DNA of 36,280 bases from JAVVEW01 sp032251045 (GCA_032251045.1 JAVVEW010000026.1:1-36280); one strand, 5' to 3'; shown: positions 6,675 to 16,358, counted from the stretch's first letter. Notes: generated by a model not told the origin, from the sequence alone. A program made the numbers and translations.

Positions 6675-8843
6675 TCAAGCAGCATATTTTTTCATCAGCC
6701 CGGGCACGTCGAGAATCAGCGCAATACGTCCATCGCCAGTTATCGTCGCACCCGCCAGACCATCCAGGCCATGCAATTTAGCGCCCAAGGCTTTAATCAC
6801 CACTTCTTCCTGGCCGACTAAACGATCAACAACCAATCCCACAGCACGACCACTGGCATTGACGACCACCACATGCCCTAAACCCGATTTATCCACCTGA
6901 TAACAGGGATCATGAATCAACCATTCTCCCAAGAAAAAAATGGGTAAAGCCTTGTCTCTGACCATAATCACACGCCGACCATCAACCACATTGGTACGTC
7001 GCAAATCCAGATCCAGGATTTCCATAACACTGGCCAAAGGCAGCGCAAAGGATTGGTTATTCAATTTCACCATCAATGTTGGCATGATCGCCAACGTCAG
7101 CGGCACCTGGATAATAAATTTCGAGCCTTCGCCCAGCTTCGATTGAATTTTGACTGAACCATTCATCTGGGCAATGCGGGTTTTAACCACATCCATGCCC
7201 ACACCACGCCCTGAAACATCGGAAATTTCCGCTTTGGTCGAAAATCCGGGCATAAAGATCAGATTGAAACATTCCTCGGCCTCCAACCTGGCCGCCGTAT
7301 CCTGATCCATTAACCCCTTGTCAACCACCTTGGCTCGAATCACTTCAGGATCGATGCCCCCCCCATCATCCTGTATGGACAGCTGAATATGATCGCCCTC
7401 CTGGGAAGCGGACAGCACTACTTTGCCTTGTCTGGGTTTACCGGCGGCCTCGCGCTGCTCCGGGCTTTCGATGCCATGATCAACAGCATTACGAACCAAA
7501 TGGATCAACGGGTCGGCTAGTGCCTCGACCAGATTTTTATCCAGATCCGTTTCCTCACCGATCAGTTGCAGATCGATTTCTTTATTAAGGTTGCGCGCCA
7601 AATCACGCACCAATCTCGGAAAACGCCCAAAGACTTTTTTGATCGGCTGCATTCGGGTTTTCATCACCGAAACTTGCAAATCACCGGTGACAATATCCAA
7701 ATTCGCAATCGCCTTGACCATATCCTCGTCAGAACCTGACGTCAGGCGCAACGTCTGCAAGCGATTTCTAACCAACACCAACTCGCCCACCAGATTCATG
7801 ATTTCATCCAGAATCTGCGTATCGACCCGAACCGTCGCTTCAGCGACCGGCTTGGCTTTAGCAGCGCCTTCAGCATGCGGCGCTGCTTCTACGCGAGGCT
7901 TGGCAGGAGTTGGCGGCGGGGGCGGCGTCGGTACAGGCTTGCTATCACCTGCCTCTGCAGCAGGTGTCGTATCGCTGGGCGGCTCATTTTCCGAGGCGGC
8001 AGGCGCGCCTTGAAACTGGCCTTTGCCATGCAGATTATCGAGCAACTGCTCAAACTCTTCTTCAGTGATTTCATCACCCGCAGCCGAGCTCTCCGATGCC
8101 GTATTCGCCGAAACGTCCGATGAATCTTCCGAACCTGCAACCGCAGCGCCAAAGCGCCCAGGGCCATGCAGTTGATCAAGCAAAGCCTCAAATTCCTGCT
8201 CGGTGATTTCATCACCGCCTTCTTGATCGGTGGGTGCTTGACCGCCTTGATCGACGTCATCAAAACGCCCTCCCAGCACTGCATCCAAATCAGCTTCCGA
8301 TGGCACCTCTTGAGCTGCCGGCTCGTCGTCCAGACCGCTATCGACCAGCATCCCTTCAAAGGCTTGCTCGACGGCATCCAGCCCAGTGGCGCCGGGCGCA
8401 GGTTGCGCATCGCCCCCCGGTTCGGGCGCGGACGCCTCAGACGGGGAGGATACATCGGAAACGGTAAACTTCTTCAGGCGCGCAAGCAGGGACGGGTCGG
8501 CGGGCGCTGGCATCTGCCCTGCATTGACCGAGGCAAACATGTCCTGCAGGGCATCTAGCGCCTGTAATACAACATCCATTAACTCAGGCGTGGTCTTGCG
8601 CTCACCCTGCCTTAAAATGTTGAAAACATCCTCGGCCTTATGGCAAATCTCAACCAAGGGGTCGATTGATAAGAAACCCGCCCCACCTTTGACTGTATGA
8701 AATCCTCTGAATATGGAATTGAGCAATTCATAATCATTCGGCGCTTGCTCTAACTCGACCAACTGGGCGCCTAGCGAGTCAATAATTTCTCCCGCCTCAA
8801 CCAGAAAATCCTGAAGAATCTCGTCATCCGGATCAAACGCCAT
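6675..8843 (-). CDS. cheA: Chemotaxis sensor histidine kinase CheA
   Basis: CheA phosphorylates CheY and CheB in response to receptors. The 722-residue protein shows the P1 domain with phosphorylated His49 (FHTVKGGAGFL), and then a long acidic and proline-rich linker (about 125-335). The P3 dimerisation domain follows (LDEIMNLVGELVLVRNRL, 345-362), then the P4 ATPase domain with the N box HLVRNAVDHGIE (448-459), the G1 box DDGGGID and the G2 region GRGVGMD, and last the CheW-like P5 domain. The linker carries two near-identical copies of a 21-residue acidic motif at residues 211-231 and 257-277, and ends in a proline run at 307-311. In Vibrio a CheA linker region binds ParC and ParP, and both partners are encoded here. 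The start ATG is 11 bases after cheZ. Confidence 0.97.
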   Translation of the reverse strand: MAFDPDDEILQDFLVEAGEIIDSLGAQLVELEQAPNDYELLNSIFRGFHTVKGGAGFLSIDPLVEICHKAEDVFNILRQGERKTTPELMDVVLQALDALQDMFASVNAGQMPAPADPSLLARLKKFTVSDVSSPSEASAPEPGGDAQPAPGATGLDAVEQAFEGMLVDSGLDDEPAAQEVPSEADLDAVLGGRFDDVDQGGQAPTDQEGGDEITEQEFEALLDQLHGPGRFGAAVAGSEDSSDVSANTASESSAAGDEITEEEFEQLLDNLHGKGQFQGAPAASENEPPSDTTPAAEAGDSKPVPTPPPPPTPAKPRVEAAPHAEGAAKAKPVAEATVRVDTQILDEIMNLVGELVLVRNRLQTLRLTSGSDEDMVKAIANLDIVTGDLQVSVMKTRMQPIKKVFGRFPRLVRDLARNLNKEIDLQLIGEETDLDKNLVEALADPLIHLVRNAVDHGIESPEQREAAGKPRQGKVVLSASQEGDHIQLSIQDDGGGIDPEVIRAKVVDKGLMDQDTAARLEAEECFNLIFMPGFSTKAEISDVSGRGVGMDVVKTRIAQMNGSVKIQSKLGEGSKFIIQVPLTLAIMPTLMVKLNNQSFALPLASVMEILDLDLRRTNVVDGRRVIMVRDKALPIFFLGEWLIHDPCYQVDKSGLGHVVVVNASGRAVGLVVDRLVGQEEVVIKALGAKLHGLDGLAGATITGDGRIALILDVPGLMKKYAA
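8013..8213 (-). repeat. Duplicated 21-residue motif in the CheA linker
   Basis: Bases 8213-8151 and 8075-8013 (minus strand) encode two copies of a motif beginning DEITE and continuing EFE-x-LLD-x-LHG-x-G-x-F. The copies differ at only five of 21 residues. They are separated by an acidic, serine-rich spacer of 25 residues. An amphipathic helix is likely in each copy. Repeats of this kind within an otherwise disordered linker suggest a bivalent docking site. Confidence 0.85.
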
Positions 8844-8854
8844 CAGCTACCCCC

Positions 8855-9577
8855 TTAAAAACCCAAACTTGACAGCAAGTCATCAACATCATCCTGGCTT
8901 TGTGCGACATCGGCATATTTGTCATCGATACCTGGAACCACAGGCCCTGGCAACTCAGGTACAGCGCTTGCAGCGTCATCGGGCTCGACCTTCTTGGCTA
9001 CCCGAATCAGCTCGACCAGATTATTCTCCAGCTCTTCGACCAGACCAATGACCCGACGAATAATCTGACTGGAAATGTCCTGAAAACTTTGCGCCATCAG
9101 AATATCATTCAAACCACCGCGGATTTTTTGCAAGGAGTCATTGCTGACCTGAAAATGCCCGGTCAACTGGTGCGTCATCGCCTGAAATTCAGCAAAAGGC
9201 ATTTTCCGCTCCAGAAAGCGCGCCCACTCTTCCGCCAGATGCACAGCCTGGTCGTTCATTTGATCGGCAACAGGCACCAGATCATCAACGACATTAAGCG
9301 TCTGATTCGCTGCTTGCTCGGTCATGGAGATAACATAGTGTAAACGCTCTTTAGCGTCTGGAATTTCCTGATTCGCCAGCGCGCCTAACCGGGAATCCCG
9401 GGTAAAAGCGGCAAATGCATCATGCAATTGACGGGTCAAGCGCCCCACTTCGCGATATAGCTCAGTTTCCTCGATAGCTGTAAACTTAGCCAGTATCTGA
9501 TCTGCTTGCTGGTCGTCACCGGCCTCTAAAGCTGTCACCAGCTCCTTGGCCAGAGCCAGTCGGTCATTTTGAGTCAT
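8855..9577 (-). CDS. cheZ: CheY-P phosphatase CheZ
   Basis: CheZ speeds dephosphorylation of CheY-P and ends the motor-switching signal. The 240-residue protein is all helical, with the long hairpin around LHYVISMTEQAANQTLNVVDDLVPV and the conserved catalytic stretch LMAQSFQDISSQIIRRVIGLV. The glutamine of this segment (SFQDISSQ) inserts into the CheY active site in the family. The C-terminus, DDVDDLLSSLGF, is the typical CheY-binding tail. The length is usual for gammaproteobacteria. It lies 23 bases after cheY and 11 bases before cheA. Confidence 0.95.
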   Translation of the reverse strand: MTQNDRLALAKELVTALEAGDDQQADQILAKFTAIEETELYREVGRLTRQLHDAFAAFTRDSRLGALANQEIPDAKERLHYVISMTEQAANQTLNVVDDLVPVADQMNDQAVHLAEEWARFLERKMPFAEFQAMTHQLTGHFQVSNDSLQKIRGGLNDILMAQSFQDISSQIIRRVIGLVEELENNLVELIRVAKKVEPDDAASAVPELPGPVVPGIDDKYADVAQSQDDVDDLLSSLGF

Positions 9578-9600
9578 AACACCTTGCTTCCCAGAGTCTT

Positions 9601-9984
9601 TTATTCGATACGCTCAAAAATCTTTTCGATTTTTTCCTTGAGCGTTGCCGCCGTGAATGGCTTGATAATATAGCCATTTACCCCAGCTTGCGCTGCGGTG
9701 ATGATCTGCTCACGCTTAGCCTCGGCTGTCACCATCAGAACCGGCAAACGCGCCAGCTCCGGGTCGGCTCGAACCGCCCTCAGCAGCTCGATACCGGTCA
9801 TACCTGGCATATTCCAGTCCGTAATCAGAAAATCAATGCCACCTGCTTTGAGTTTTGGCAAAGCGGTTTTCCCATCATCTGCCTCAAGGGTGTTGGTAAA
9901 CCCCAAATCGCGCAGCAGGTTTTTAATAATTCTTCGCATCGTGGAAAAATCATCCACGACCAGAATTTTCATATTGGTGTCCAA
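9601..9984 (-). CDS. cheY: Chemotaxis response regulator CheY (TTG start)
   Basis: CheY-P binds the flagellar switch and reverses rotation. The 127-residue receiver has Asp11/Asp12, phosphoacceptor Asp56 (ITDWNMPGMTG), Thr86 (MVTAEA) and Lys108 (IIKPF). It closely follows the enterobacterial CheY pattern, including VVDDFSTMRRI. I chose TTG at 9984-9982 because a GGAGG ribosome site lies four bases before it. The first ATG, four codons later, is too far from that site, and known CheY proteins have a few residues before the first strand. It follows fliA after 49 bases. No output domain is present, as expected. Confidence 0.95.
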   Translation of the reverse strand: MDTNMKILVVDDFSTMRRIIKNLLRDLGFTNTLEADDGKTALPKLKAGGIDFLITDWNMPGMTGIELLRAVRADPELARLPVLMVTAEAKREQIITAAQAGVNGYIIKPFTAATLKEKIEKIFERIE

Positions 9985-10033
9985 AGATCCTCCAGCCTAT
10001 CGAAATTGCCTGTCATCAAGTGCCATGGGCATT

Positions 10034-10786
10034 TTATGGGTAAAAATCGGCGCCATCTTCGTCTACCTCAGACTGCCAATCGGTGAGTTTTGCGCGTAAA
10101 CGCTGCAATGCCTGATTGTTAATCTGACTGACCCTAGACTCACTGACGGCCAAAACCTCGCCAATTTCTTTTAAATTTAATTCTTCAACGTAGTAAAGCG
10201 ATAATACCAGGCGCTCACGATCCGGCAACGAACCGATAGCCGCCTGTAGTGCCTGGTTAAATTCAGCCTTGCCCAACGCCGATAGCGGTTGATTTGCATC
10301 GCCGTCAGTCTGATGCTCTATATCCGGATGCGCCAAGCCATCAAGACTAACCGCACGCGCACTGGCAACATCCTGTAATCCACGATAGTACTCATCCAGG
10401 CTGATCCCTAAAAAAGCGGCCACCTCGTGATCTTGTGGATCACGACCGCTCTGGCCCTCCAAGATGCGAATAGCCTCGACAATTTGCCGTGATTTACGAT
10501 GCACTGAACGTGGCGTCCAATCCGCCCGACGCACTTCATCCAGCATGGCGCCGCGAATCCTGATACCGGCATAGGTTTCAAAGCTGGCCCCCTGGCCCGC
10601 GTCATAGTGCCTGGCCGCTTCCAGCAGGCCCAGCATACCGGCCTGTATCAGATCCTCGATTTTAATACTTTCTGGCAAGCGAGCATGGAGATGGTGTGCG
10701 ATACGACGCACCAAAGGCGCATGGCGTAGCAGATTTTCTTCAGGGTGACCAGATTGAACGGCGGCATACATAGCCGCCCCGTTCAT
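10034..10786 (-). CDS. fliA: Flagellar sigma factor sigma-28 (FliA)
   Basis: FliA directs RNA polymerase to late flagellar and chemotaxis promoters, and is held in check by anti-sigma FlgM until the hook is complete. The 250-residue protein has region 2 (LVRRIAHHL, IEDLIQAGMLGLLEAA, GASFETYAGIRIRGAMLDEVRRADW), region 3 (VHRKSRQIVEAIRILEGQ, DHEVAAFLGIS) and region 4 (LPDRERLVLSLYYVEELNLKEIGEVLAVSESRVSQINNQAL). The ATG overlaps the flhG stop as ATGA. A second ATG five codons in is also possible. flgM is not in this window. Confidence 0.95.
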   Translation of the reverse strand: MNGAAMYAAVQSGHPEENLLRHAPLVRRIAHHLHARLPESIKIEDLIQAGMLGLLEAARHYDAGQGASFETYAGIRIRGAMLDEVRRADWTPRSVHRKSRQIVEAIRILEGQSGRDPQDHEVAAFLGISLDEYYRGLQDVASARAVSLDGLAHPDIEHQTDGDANQPLSALGKAEFNQALQAAIGSLPDRERLVLSLYYVEELNLKEIGEVLAVSESRVSQINNQALQRLRAKLTDWQSEVDEDGADFYP

Positions 10787-11655
10787 GCCAATCCCTCCTG
10801 GGTACTGTAACGAATCATGCGTTCAACAAAAAACTCCAGATATCCACCCTGACCTGTGGGTTGCGGCCATTTTTGGATGGCGCCGGCAATCTGCCGGATG
10901 GCGGTCGCTGCTTTACTATCGGGATAGGAAAGCATCACCGGATGCTGTTGCTGAACCGCTTTGCGCAAGGCAGCATCATGCGGCACAGCGCCCGCATAGC
11001 GCAGCGTTACGTCAAGGTAACGATCAGTCACTTTAACCAGCTTCTGAAACAACATCTGCCCTTGCTGGCTGGATGTCACCATATTGCTAAGCACATGAAA
11101 ACGATCCAGGCCGTAATCCCTGTTAAGCAATTTAATAAACGCATAGGCATCGGTCAGGGAGGTCGGCTCATCGCAAACAACCAGCAGGATATCCTGGCTA
11201 GCCCGGGCAAAATTAACCACGGAAGAAGAAATTCCCGCCGCCGTATCCACCAGCAACACATCCAGTTGATCGTCTATCGTGGCAAACTCACGAATCACAG
11301 CGGCTTGCTCGGCGTCCGACAAATCAGTCATTTGCTGCAAACCTGACGCCCCCGGAATAATTTTCAGTCCCAACGGCCCGTTAACCATAATTTCAGCAAG
11401 CGTTTTCTCCCCGCGCAACATGTGAGCAAGATTATACTTGGGATATAAGCCCAACAGAACATCAACATTTGCCAACCCCATATCCGCATCAAGCAAGACC
11501 ACATGCCGCCCGCGTTGCGCCATAGCAAGCCCTAGATTAACCGACAAATTGGTTTTGCCAACACCGCCTTTGCCACTGGTCACGGCCACCACGCGCACCG
11601 GTGAAATAGCATTCATAACTCGGATTCCCGCTGCTTGATCATAGAATTTAGGCAT
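10783..11655 (-). CDS. flhG: Flagellar number regulator FlhG (FleN, MinD-like ATPase)
   Basis: FlhG limits the number of polar flagella by restraining FlhF and, in pseudomonads, the master activator FleQ. The protein carries the MinD-type P-loop TSGKGGVGKTNLSVNLGLA, the VVLLDADMGLANVDVLLGL switch and DVLLVDTAAGIS. I place the start at ATG 11655 (MPKFYDQAAGIRVM...), giving 290 residues and an 8-base overlap with the flhF stop. A longer frame would extend 24 unrelated residues into flhF. The N-terminal DQAAGIR motif is the conserved FlhF-activating peptide of the family, which supports this start. Confidence 0.94.
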   Translation of the reverse strand: MPKFYDQAAGIRVMNAISPVRVVAVTSGKGGVGKTNLSVNLGLAMAQRGRHVVLLDADMGLANVDVLLGLYPKYNLAHMLRGEKTLAEIMVNGPLGLKIIPGASGLQQMTDLSDAEQAAVIREFATIDDQLDVLLVDTAAGISSSVVNFARASQDILLVVCDEPTSLTDAYAFIKLLNRDYGLDRFHVLSNMVTSSQQGQMLFQKLVKVTDRYLDVTLRYAGAVPHDAALRKAVQQQHPVMLSYPDSKAATAIRQIAGAIQKWPQPTGQGGYLEFFVERMIRYSTQEGLA

Positions 11656-13111
11656 ACTGATGCGCAACCCAGTCATCATAGTCCAGAGCCGCTTCACCGG
11701 TAAAGCCCTCGGGCAGTTCAGCAACACACTGCTTGACTAAGGTGTCGGCATTCGCTTCGTGTAAATCCTCAGGCACCTGTTGGCCGTCGGTCACGAACGC
11801 CAGTGGCAAACGCTGCTCCATCAACACTGACAAACCCGCACCTTTGGCAGCGGCTTCGTCCATTTTAGTCAAAATCGCAGCCTCCGGCTGAAAAATACTG
11901 AATGCCTGTACGGTTTCTTTGAGCGACTTGTAATGCGCCGCGGCCGACATGACCAAGTAAAATTTAATTGGAAAATCACGATGCGCCAAGGTTTCGATTT
12001 GCTCGGCCAGGCGCTGGTCACGCTGACTCATGCCTGCGGTATCAATCAACACCAGGCGCTTATCGGAAAAACTGTGCAGCAATTCCCGCAGATGCTCGCC
12101 ATCGGTCGCTACTCGCACGGGGATATCCAGAATTCTGGCATAGGTATTCAATTGCTCATGCGCCGCGATCCGGTAATTATCGGTGGTAATCAAAGCCACC
12201 TGCTTCGGCCCGTGCTGCAAGATAAATCGAGCCGCCAATTTAGCAATCGTGGTGGTCTTACCGACGCCGGTAGGCCCTACTAAAACCGCAATACCGCCAT
12301 GTTCGAGCAACGAATCCTCAGCGATTGGCAACACATTGGTCAGCATACTTTGCGCCTTGCGAAACGCGGGGTCAATTTGCTCGTAATTTTGCAGCCGATT
12401 GGCAACCTTAAGGCTCAACGCTTTGGCAAAGCCCATATCCGTCAAACGTTGCAACAGCTCAATCCGTACCGGATTGTTATGGATACTCTGCCGCCAACCA
12501 AATTCACTCAGCCGACTATTCATGGTCATGCGCAGGCTTTTCAACTCCTCGAACATTTCTTTGATCATAGATTCCTGAGCGGAGGCATCGCTTGCTTTTT
12601 TGCTGTCAACGGCAACATTGCGCGTACTGGCCGCCATGGTTTTCGCCATGGCTTGCGCCTGCCGTGGCGCATTGACCGCATGACTTAACGCCTGTTCCAG
12701 ACTATCACCATCCTGCGCCTGAGTGTTTGGCTTTGGATACGCTTGCGCCAATTCTTCGGCACGCTGACGGCCCAGTGTCAATTTTTCGGCATATCCGATG
12801 TACTGATCCACGCCTTGAGCACGACGACTGCGTGGCGGCGCAACGCCCTCGGCATTTTTCTTACGCGGATTACTGATCACATGCTGACTGGGCAAAGCGC
12901 TGTCCAGCGGCGAGCGCGCTGTTTTTTGTGACGCACTGACCGGCGGCGTTTCCTGCTGCAAAGCTTGCTCGTCAAAATCGCGTGCGGCAACAATCTCCAC
13001 GCCGCCATCCACCGAACGGTTTGACAGAATCACCGCGTCGCTGCCCAGCTCTTCTTTGACCATACGCATTACTTGACGAATATCTTCGGCAAAAAAACGT
13101 TTTATTTTCAT
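11648..13111 (-). CDS. flhF: Flagellar polar-placement GTPase FlhF (SRP-like)
   Basis: FlhF is an SRP-family GTPase that marks the pole where a flagellum is built. The 487-residue product has the N-terminal basic segment MKIKRFFAEDIRQVMRMVKEEL typical of FlhF, then a long variable linker (about 60-180), an N domain of helices, and the G domain with the P-loop GPTGVGKTT (279-287). Other G-domain features are ITTDNYRIAAHEQL, LIDTAGMSQRD and LTKMDEAAAKGAGLSVL. The order flhA-flhF-flhG-fliA is that of polarly flagellated gammaproteobacteria, so one or a few polar flagella are expected. It starts 4 bases after flhA. Confidence 0.95.
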   Translation of the reverse strand: MKIKRFFAEDIRQVMRMVKEELGSDAVILSNRSVDGGVEIVAARDFDEQALQQETPPVSASQKTARSPLDSALPSQHVISNPRKKNAEGVAPPRSRRAQGVDQYIGYAEKLTLGRQRAEELAQAYPKPNTQAQDGDSLEQALSHAVNAPRQAQAMAKTMAASTRNVAVDSKKASDASAQESMIKEMFEELKSLRMTMNSRLSEFGWRQSIHNNPVRIELLQRLTDMGFAKALSLKVANRLQNYEQIDPAFRKAQSMLTNVLPIAEDSLLEHGGIAVLVGPTGVGKTTTIAKLAARFILQHGPKQVALITTDNYRIAAHEQLNTYARILDIPVRVATDGEHLRELLHSFSDKRLVLIDTAGMSQRDQRLAEQIETLAHRDFPIKFYLVMSAAAHYKSLKETVQAFSIFQPEAAILTKMDEAAAKGAGLSVLMEQRLPLAFVTDGQQVPEDLHEANADTLVKQCVAELPEGFTGEAALDYDDWVAHQYA

Positions 13112-13115
13112 GTCA

Positions 13116-15227
13116 CTATCCTGTTAAACCGGGTTTCTGACCGACCGTGGCCACTACTTTGACTTGACGATCCTCAGGAATCTCATTGAACGAAAGCACA
13201 AACATACCTGGAATAGAATAATGCACAAACCGGGCCAACCAAGGTCTTATGAAGGCAGATACCAACAACACCGCAGGATGACCGGAGGATTCCATTTTTT
13301 GTGCGTTCTCGGCTAACGATTGATGCATTTGCTCAGCTAACCCAGGCTCAATACCGGCACCACCATCACCTGCGGTTTGCAAGGACTTGTGCAATATACG
13401 CTCTAATTCCGCATCCAGCGTCATCACTTCGATGGTTGCTGACAGACCGACAATTTCATGCACGATCATCCGCGCCAACCCAACCCGAACCGCCGACGTC
13501 AAGATGTCAGAATCCTGACTTTTACTCGCATATTCCGCCAAGGTTTCGGCAATCGAGCGGATATCGCGCACCGGCACTCGTTCAAACAGCAAGTTTTGCA
13601 ACACCTTCACCAACAGCCCCAGCGGCATGGTTTTCGGCACCAGATCCTCGACCAACTTCGGCGCCACCTTGGCCAGATTATCCAGCAACTGCTGCGCCTC
13701 TTCGTAACCTAATAACTCGTGCGCGTGCGTTTGCAGTACATGCGATAAATGCGTCGCCACCACGGTTCCCGCATCGACCACGGTATACCCCAGCGACTGG
13801 GCATGGTCTTTTTGTTCAGGCTCGATCCATACCGCCTCCAGGCCAAAGGCCGGATCTTTACCTGGTCGACCTTTCAAACTGCCGAAAACTCGTCCAGGAT
13901 TGATCGCCATTTCCAGGTCTGGAAATACTTCCGCCTCACCCACGGAAACCCCCTGTAAGGAAATACGATAATGCGTGGGCGCCAAATCCAGGTTGTCGCG
14001 AATATGCACGGTTGGAATCAGAAACCCCAAGTCCTGAGACAGTTTTTTCCTGACCCCTTTGATACGCACCATTAACTGCCCACCTTGATTTTTATCCACC
14101 AACGAAATCAATCGATAGCCAATTTCCAGGCCGATCAAATCCACTGGCATCACATCATCCCAGCCCAATTCCTTGACTTCGGGCGCAGCTTTGGCCGGCA
14201 ACTGCGTGGTGGCTGCCGCTGTTTTAGCCAGCGCCTCCTGCCTGGTTTGATACTGCAACCAGTAGGCGCTGCCGATCAAGCCACCCGCCAACAACAAAAA
14301 CACCAGATTAGGCATACCGGGTATTGCCCCAAGCACCGTCATCATGGCGCCTGTGATATATAGAGCTTTAGGATTTTCAAAAACCTGGGCGCTGACCTGC
14401 TGACCCACATCCTGCCCGGCACCTTTAACCCGCGTGACCACAATCGCAGAAGCTGTTGATAACAACAGTGACGGAATCTGCGCCACCAGGCCATCACCAA
14501 TGGTCAACAACACATAAATCTGCCCGGCCTCGCCAAAACTCAAATCATGCTGACCCACGCCGATTACCAGACCACCGATAATGTTAATCAGCAAAATGAT
14601 AATGCCTGCCACCGCATCGCCGCGCACAAACTTGCTGGCCCCGTCCATAGCGCCGTAAAAATCCGCCTCTGAAGCCACTTCTTCGCGACGCTGACGCGCT
14701 TGTTCCTGGTCGATCAGGCCCGAATTGAGATCGGCATCAATGGCCATTTGTTTTCCAGGCATCGCATCTAAAGTGAATCGCGCCGCAACTTCCGCAACCC
14801 TGCCTGCACCTTTGGTGACCACAACAAAATTGATAATCACCAAAATAATAAACACCACCAGACCGACGGCGAAGTTGCCGCCAATGACAAAATTACCAAA
14901 TGCCTCGATCACCTTGCCAGCCGCATCTCCACCTTCATGCCCTTCCAACAACACCACCCGGGTTGACGCCACATTCAGCGCCAAACGCAACAAGGTCGCC
15001 ATTAAGGTAACCGTTGGAAAAACCGCAAATTCCAAAGGTTTCTGGTTATAGATCACCACCAACAAAATCATCAGTGACAAGGCAATGTTGAAAGTAAAAA
15101 AAACATCCAACAAAAATGCCGGCAGCGGCAAAATCACCATCGACAAAATCATGATGACGATGATAGGCGCGCCTAAACCACTGATCGGTAAATTTTTAAT
15201 GAACGCGAGCAAGCGAGTCAGATCCAT
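13116..15227 (-). CDS. flhA: Flagellar type III export protein FlhA
   Basis: FlhA forms the nonameric export gate of the flagellar secretion system in the inner membrane. The 703-residue protein has the expected N-terminal half with about eight membrane helices. The conserved cytoplasmic loop (FHIPEP-family region) is seen as FVVVTKGAGRVAEVAARFTLDAMPGKQMAIDADLNSG. The C-terminal cytoplasmic domain includes LVKVLQNLLFERVPVRDIRSIAETL, and this half binds chaperone-substrate complexes. The length is normal. It starts 3 bases after the flhB stop. Confidence 0.97.
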   Translation of the reverse strand: MDLTRLLAFIKNLPISGLGAPIIVIMILSMVILPLPAFLLDVFFTFNIALSLMILLVVIYNQKPLEFAVFPTVTLMATLLRLALNVASTRVVLLEGHEGGDAAGKVIEAFGNFVIGGNFAVGLVVFIILVIINFVVVTKGAGRVAEVAARFTLDAMPGKQMAIDADLNSGLIDQEQARQRREEVASEADFYGAMDGASKFVRGDAVAGIIILLINIIGGLVIGVGQHDLSFGEAGQIYVLLTIGDGLVAQIPSLLLSTASAIVVTRVKGAGQDVGQQVSAQVFENPKALYITGAMMTVLGAIPGMPNLVFLLLAGGLIGSAYWLQYQTRQEALAKTAAATTQLPAKAAPEVKELGWDDVMPVDLIGLEIGYRLISLVDKNQGGQLMVRIKGVRKKLSQDLGFLIPTVHIRDNLDLAPTHYRISLQGVSVGEAEVFPDLEMAINPGRVFGSLKGRPGKDPAFGLEAVWIEPEQKDHAQSLGYTVVDAGTVVATHLSHVLQTHAHELLGYEEAQQLLDNLAKVAPKLVEDLVPKTMPLGLLVKVLQNLLFERVPVRDIRSIAETLAEYASKSQDSDILTSAVRVGLARMIVHEIVGLSATIEVMTLDAELERILHKSLQTAGDGGAGIEPGLAEQMHQSLAENAQKMESSGHPAVLLVSAFIRPWLARFVHYSIPGMFVLSFNEIPEDRQVKVVATVGQKPGLTG

Positions 15228-15230
15228 AAC

Positions 15231-16358
15231 TTAGCGGGCAAATTCAGAGGGCACCGGAACATCGCCCGGCGGTGGTGGCGGCGACCAACCTGCATTGCGC
15301 GCCGCCCGCAATTGATAAACATACGCTAACACTTTCGCGACCGCCAAAAACAAGCCGCGTGGAATTTCCTGGTTTAACTCGGTCGAATGATACAAAGCGC
15401 GTGCCAACTGCGGCGATTCAACCACCGGCACATCGACGCCTTGAGCGATTTTACGAATATGCAAAGCAATCAAGTCCACACCCTTGGCCACCAGCTTAGG
15501 CGCACCCTCGCCGTCCTCACGATAAACCAATGCCACGGCAAAATGCGTGGGATTGGTCACAATCACATCGGCCTTAGGCACCTCCTGCATCATGCGTTGC
15601 TGGGCCATGTCCATTTGGATGCGGCGCTGACGCCCTTTGATTTCCGGATTACCATCGGTATCTTTAGCCTCATCGCGCACCTCCTGCAAGGTCATTTTCA
15701 ACTGTTTATTATGTTCCCAGAGTTGATACGGCGCATCAACCAAGGCAATCAGCAACACCGATGCCGCCAACAGCAAAAAACTAAACGACAAAATACTAAC
15801 CACATGGGTGATGGATGTGGCCACCGGCTGCGTATTCAGCCGAATCAGTTCCGGAAAGTAATAACGGAAAATCAACCAACCCACGCTGGCAATCAAGATA
15901 AACTTGGCCAGCGCCTTGGCCAGCTCGATCAACCCACGCAAAGCAAATAAACGCCCCAAGCCTTTGATAGGATCTAATTTATCAAACTTAGGCACCAAGG
16001 CTTCAGAGCTGAAACTCGCCCCGCCGATCACCAGCGGCCCGATCACCGCCGCGACCAGCATTACGCCAAAGAAAGGCAACAACAATACCACCGCCCCCCA
16101 AATCGCCCCCCCCAACTGCTCCAAAGGCGCATCAATTGCCAACAAATCCGCTCTTGGCAAACTCAATTGCTGGCGCATCAGACCTAACAAGCCCAGGGAA
16201 AAGCGCTTGCCATACAACAGCAAAAAAGTAGCCGCTATCACCAACATGACAAACGTATTGAATTCTTTAGACCTGGCTACCTGGCCTTTGCGCCGGGCAT
16301 CCTCCAGCCGTTTGGCCGTGGGTTCCTGGCTTTTTTCCTGACCATCTTGTTCTGCCAT
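15231..16358 (-). CDS. flhB: Flagellar export specificity switch protein FlhB
   Basis: FlhB sets substrate specificity of the export gate and cleaves itself when the hook reaches full length. The 375-residue protein starts MAEQDGQEKSQEPTAKRLEDARRKGQVARS, the family's N-terminus, and has four membrane helices in residues 33-205. The autocleavage motif Asn269-Pro-Thr-His272 sits in VTNPTHFAVALVY, with VAKGVD and PRGLF features following. A proline-rich tail ends the protein. AAGGTGAG precedes the ATG. This is the first gene of the minus-strand operon; fliR and fliQ, which often come just before flhB, are absent, since the next gene upstream is the divergent trpS. Confidence 0.97.
   Translation of the reverse strand: MAEQDGQEKSQEPTAKRLEDARRKGQVARSKEFNTFVMLVIAATFLLLYGKRFSLGLLGLMRQQLSLPRADLLAIDAPLEQLGGAIWGAVVLLLPFFGVMLVAAVIGPLVIGGASFSSEALVPKFDKLDPIKGLGRLFALRGLIELAKALAKFILIASVGWLIFRYYFPELIRLNTQPVATSITHVVSILSFSFLLLAASVLLIALVDAPYQLWEHNKQLKMTLQEVRDEAKDTDGNPEIKGRQRRIQMDMAQQRMMQEVPKADVIVTNPTHFAVALVYREDGEGAPKLVAKGVDLIALHIRKIAQGVDVPVVESPQLARALYHSTELNQEIPRGLFLAVAKVLAYVYQLRAARNAGWSPPPPPGDVPVPSEFAR

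Noticed and set aside
11656..11727. 24-residue N-terminal extension of flhG into flhF
   Set aside because: The extra residues are the flhF C-terminal codons in another frame; the DQAAGIR start at 11655 is the conserved one.
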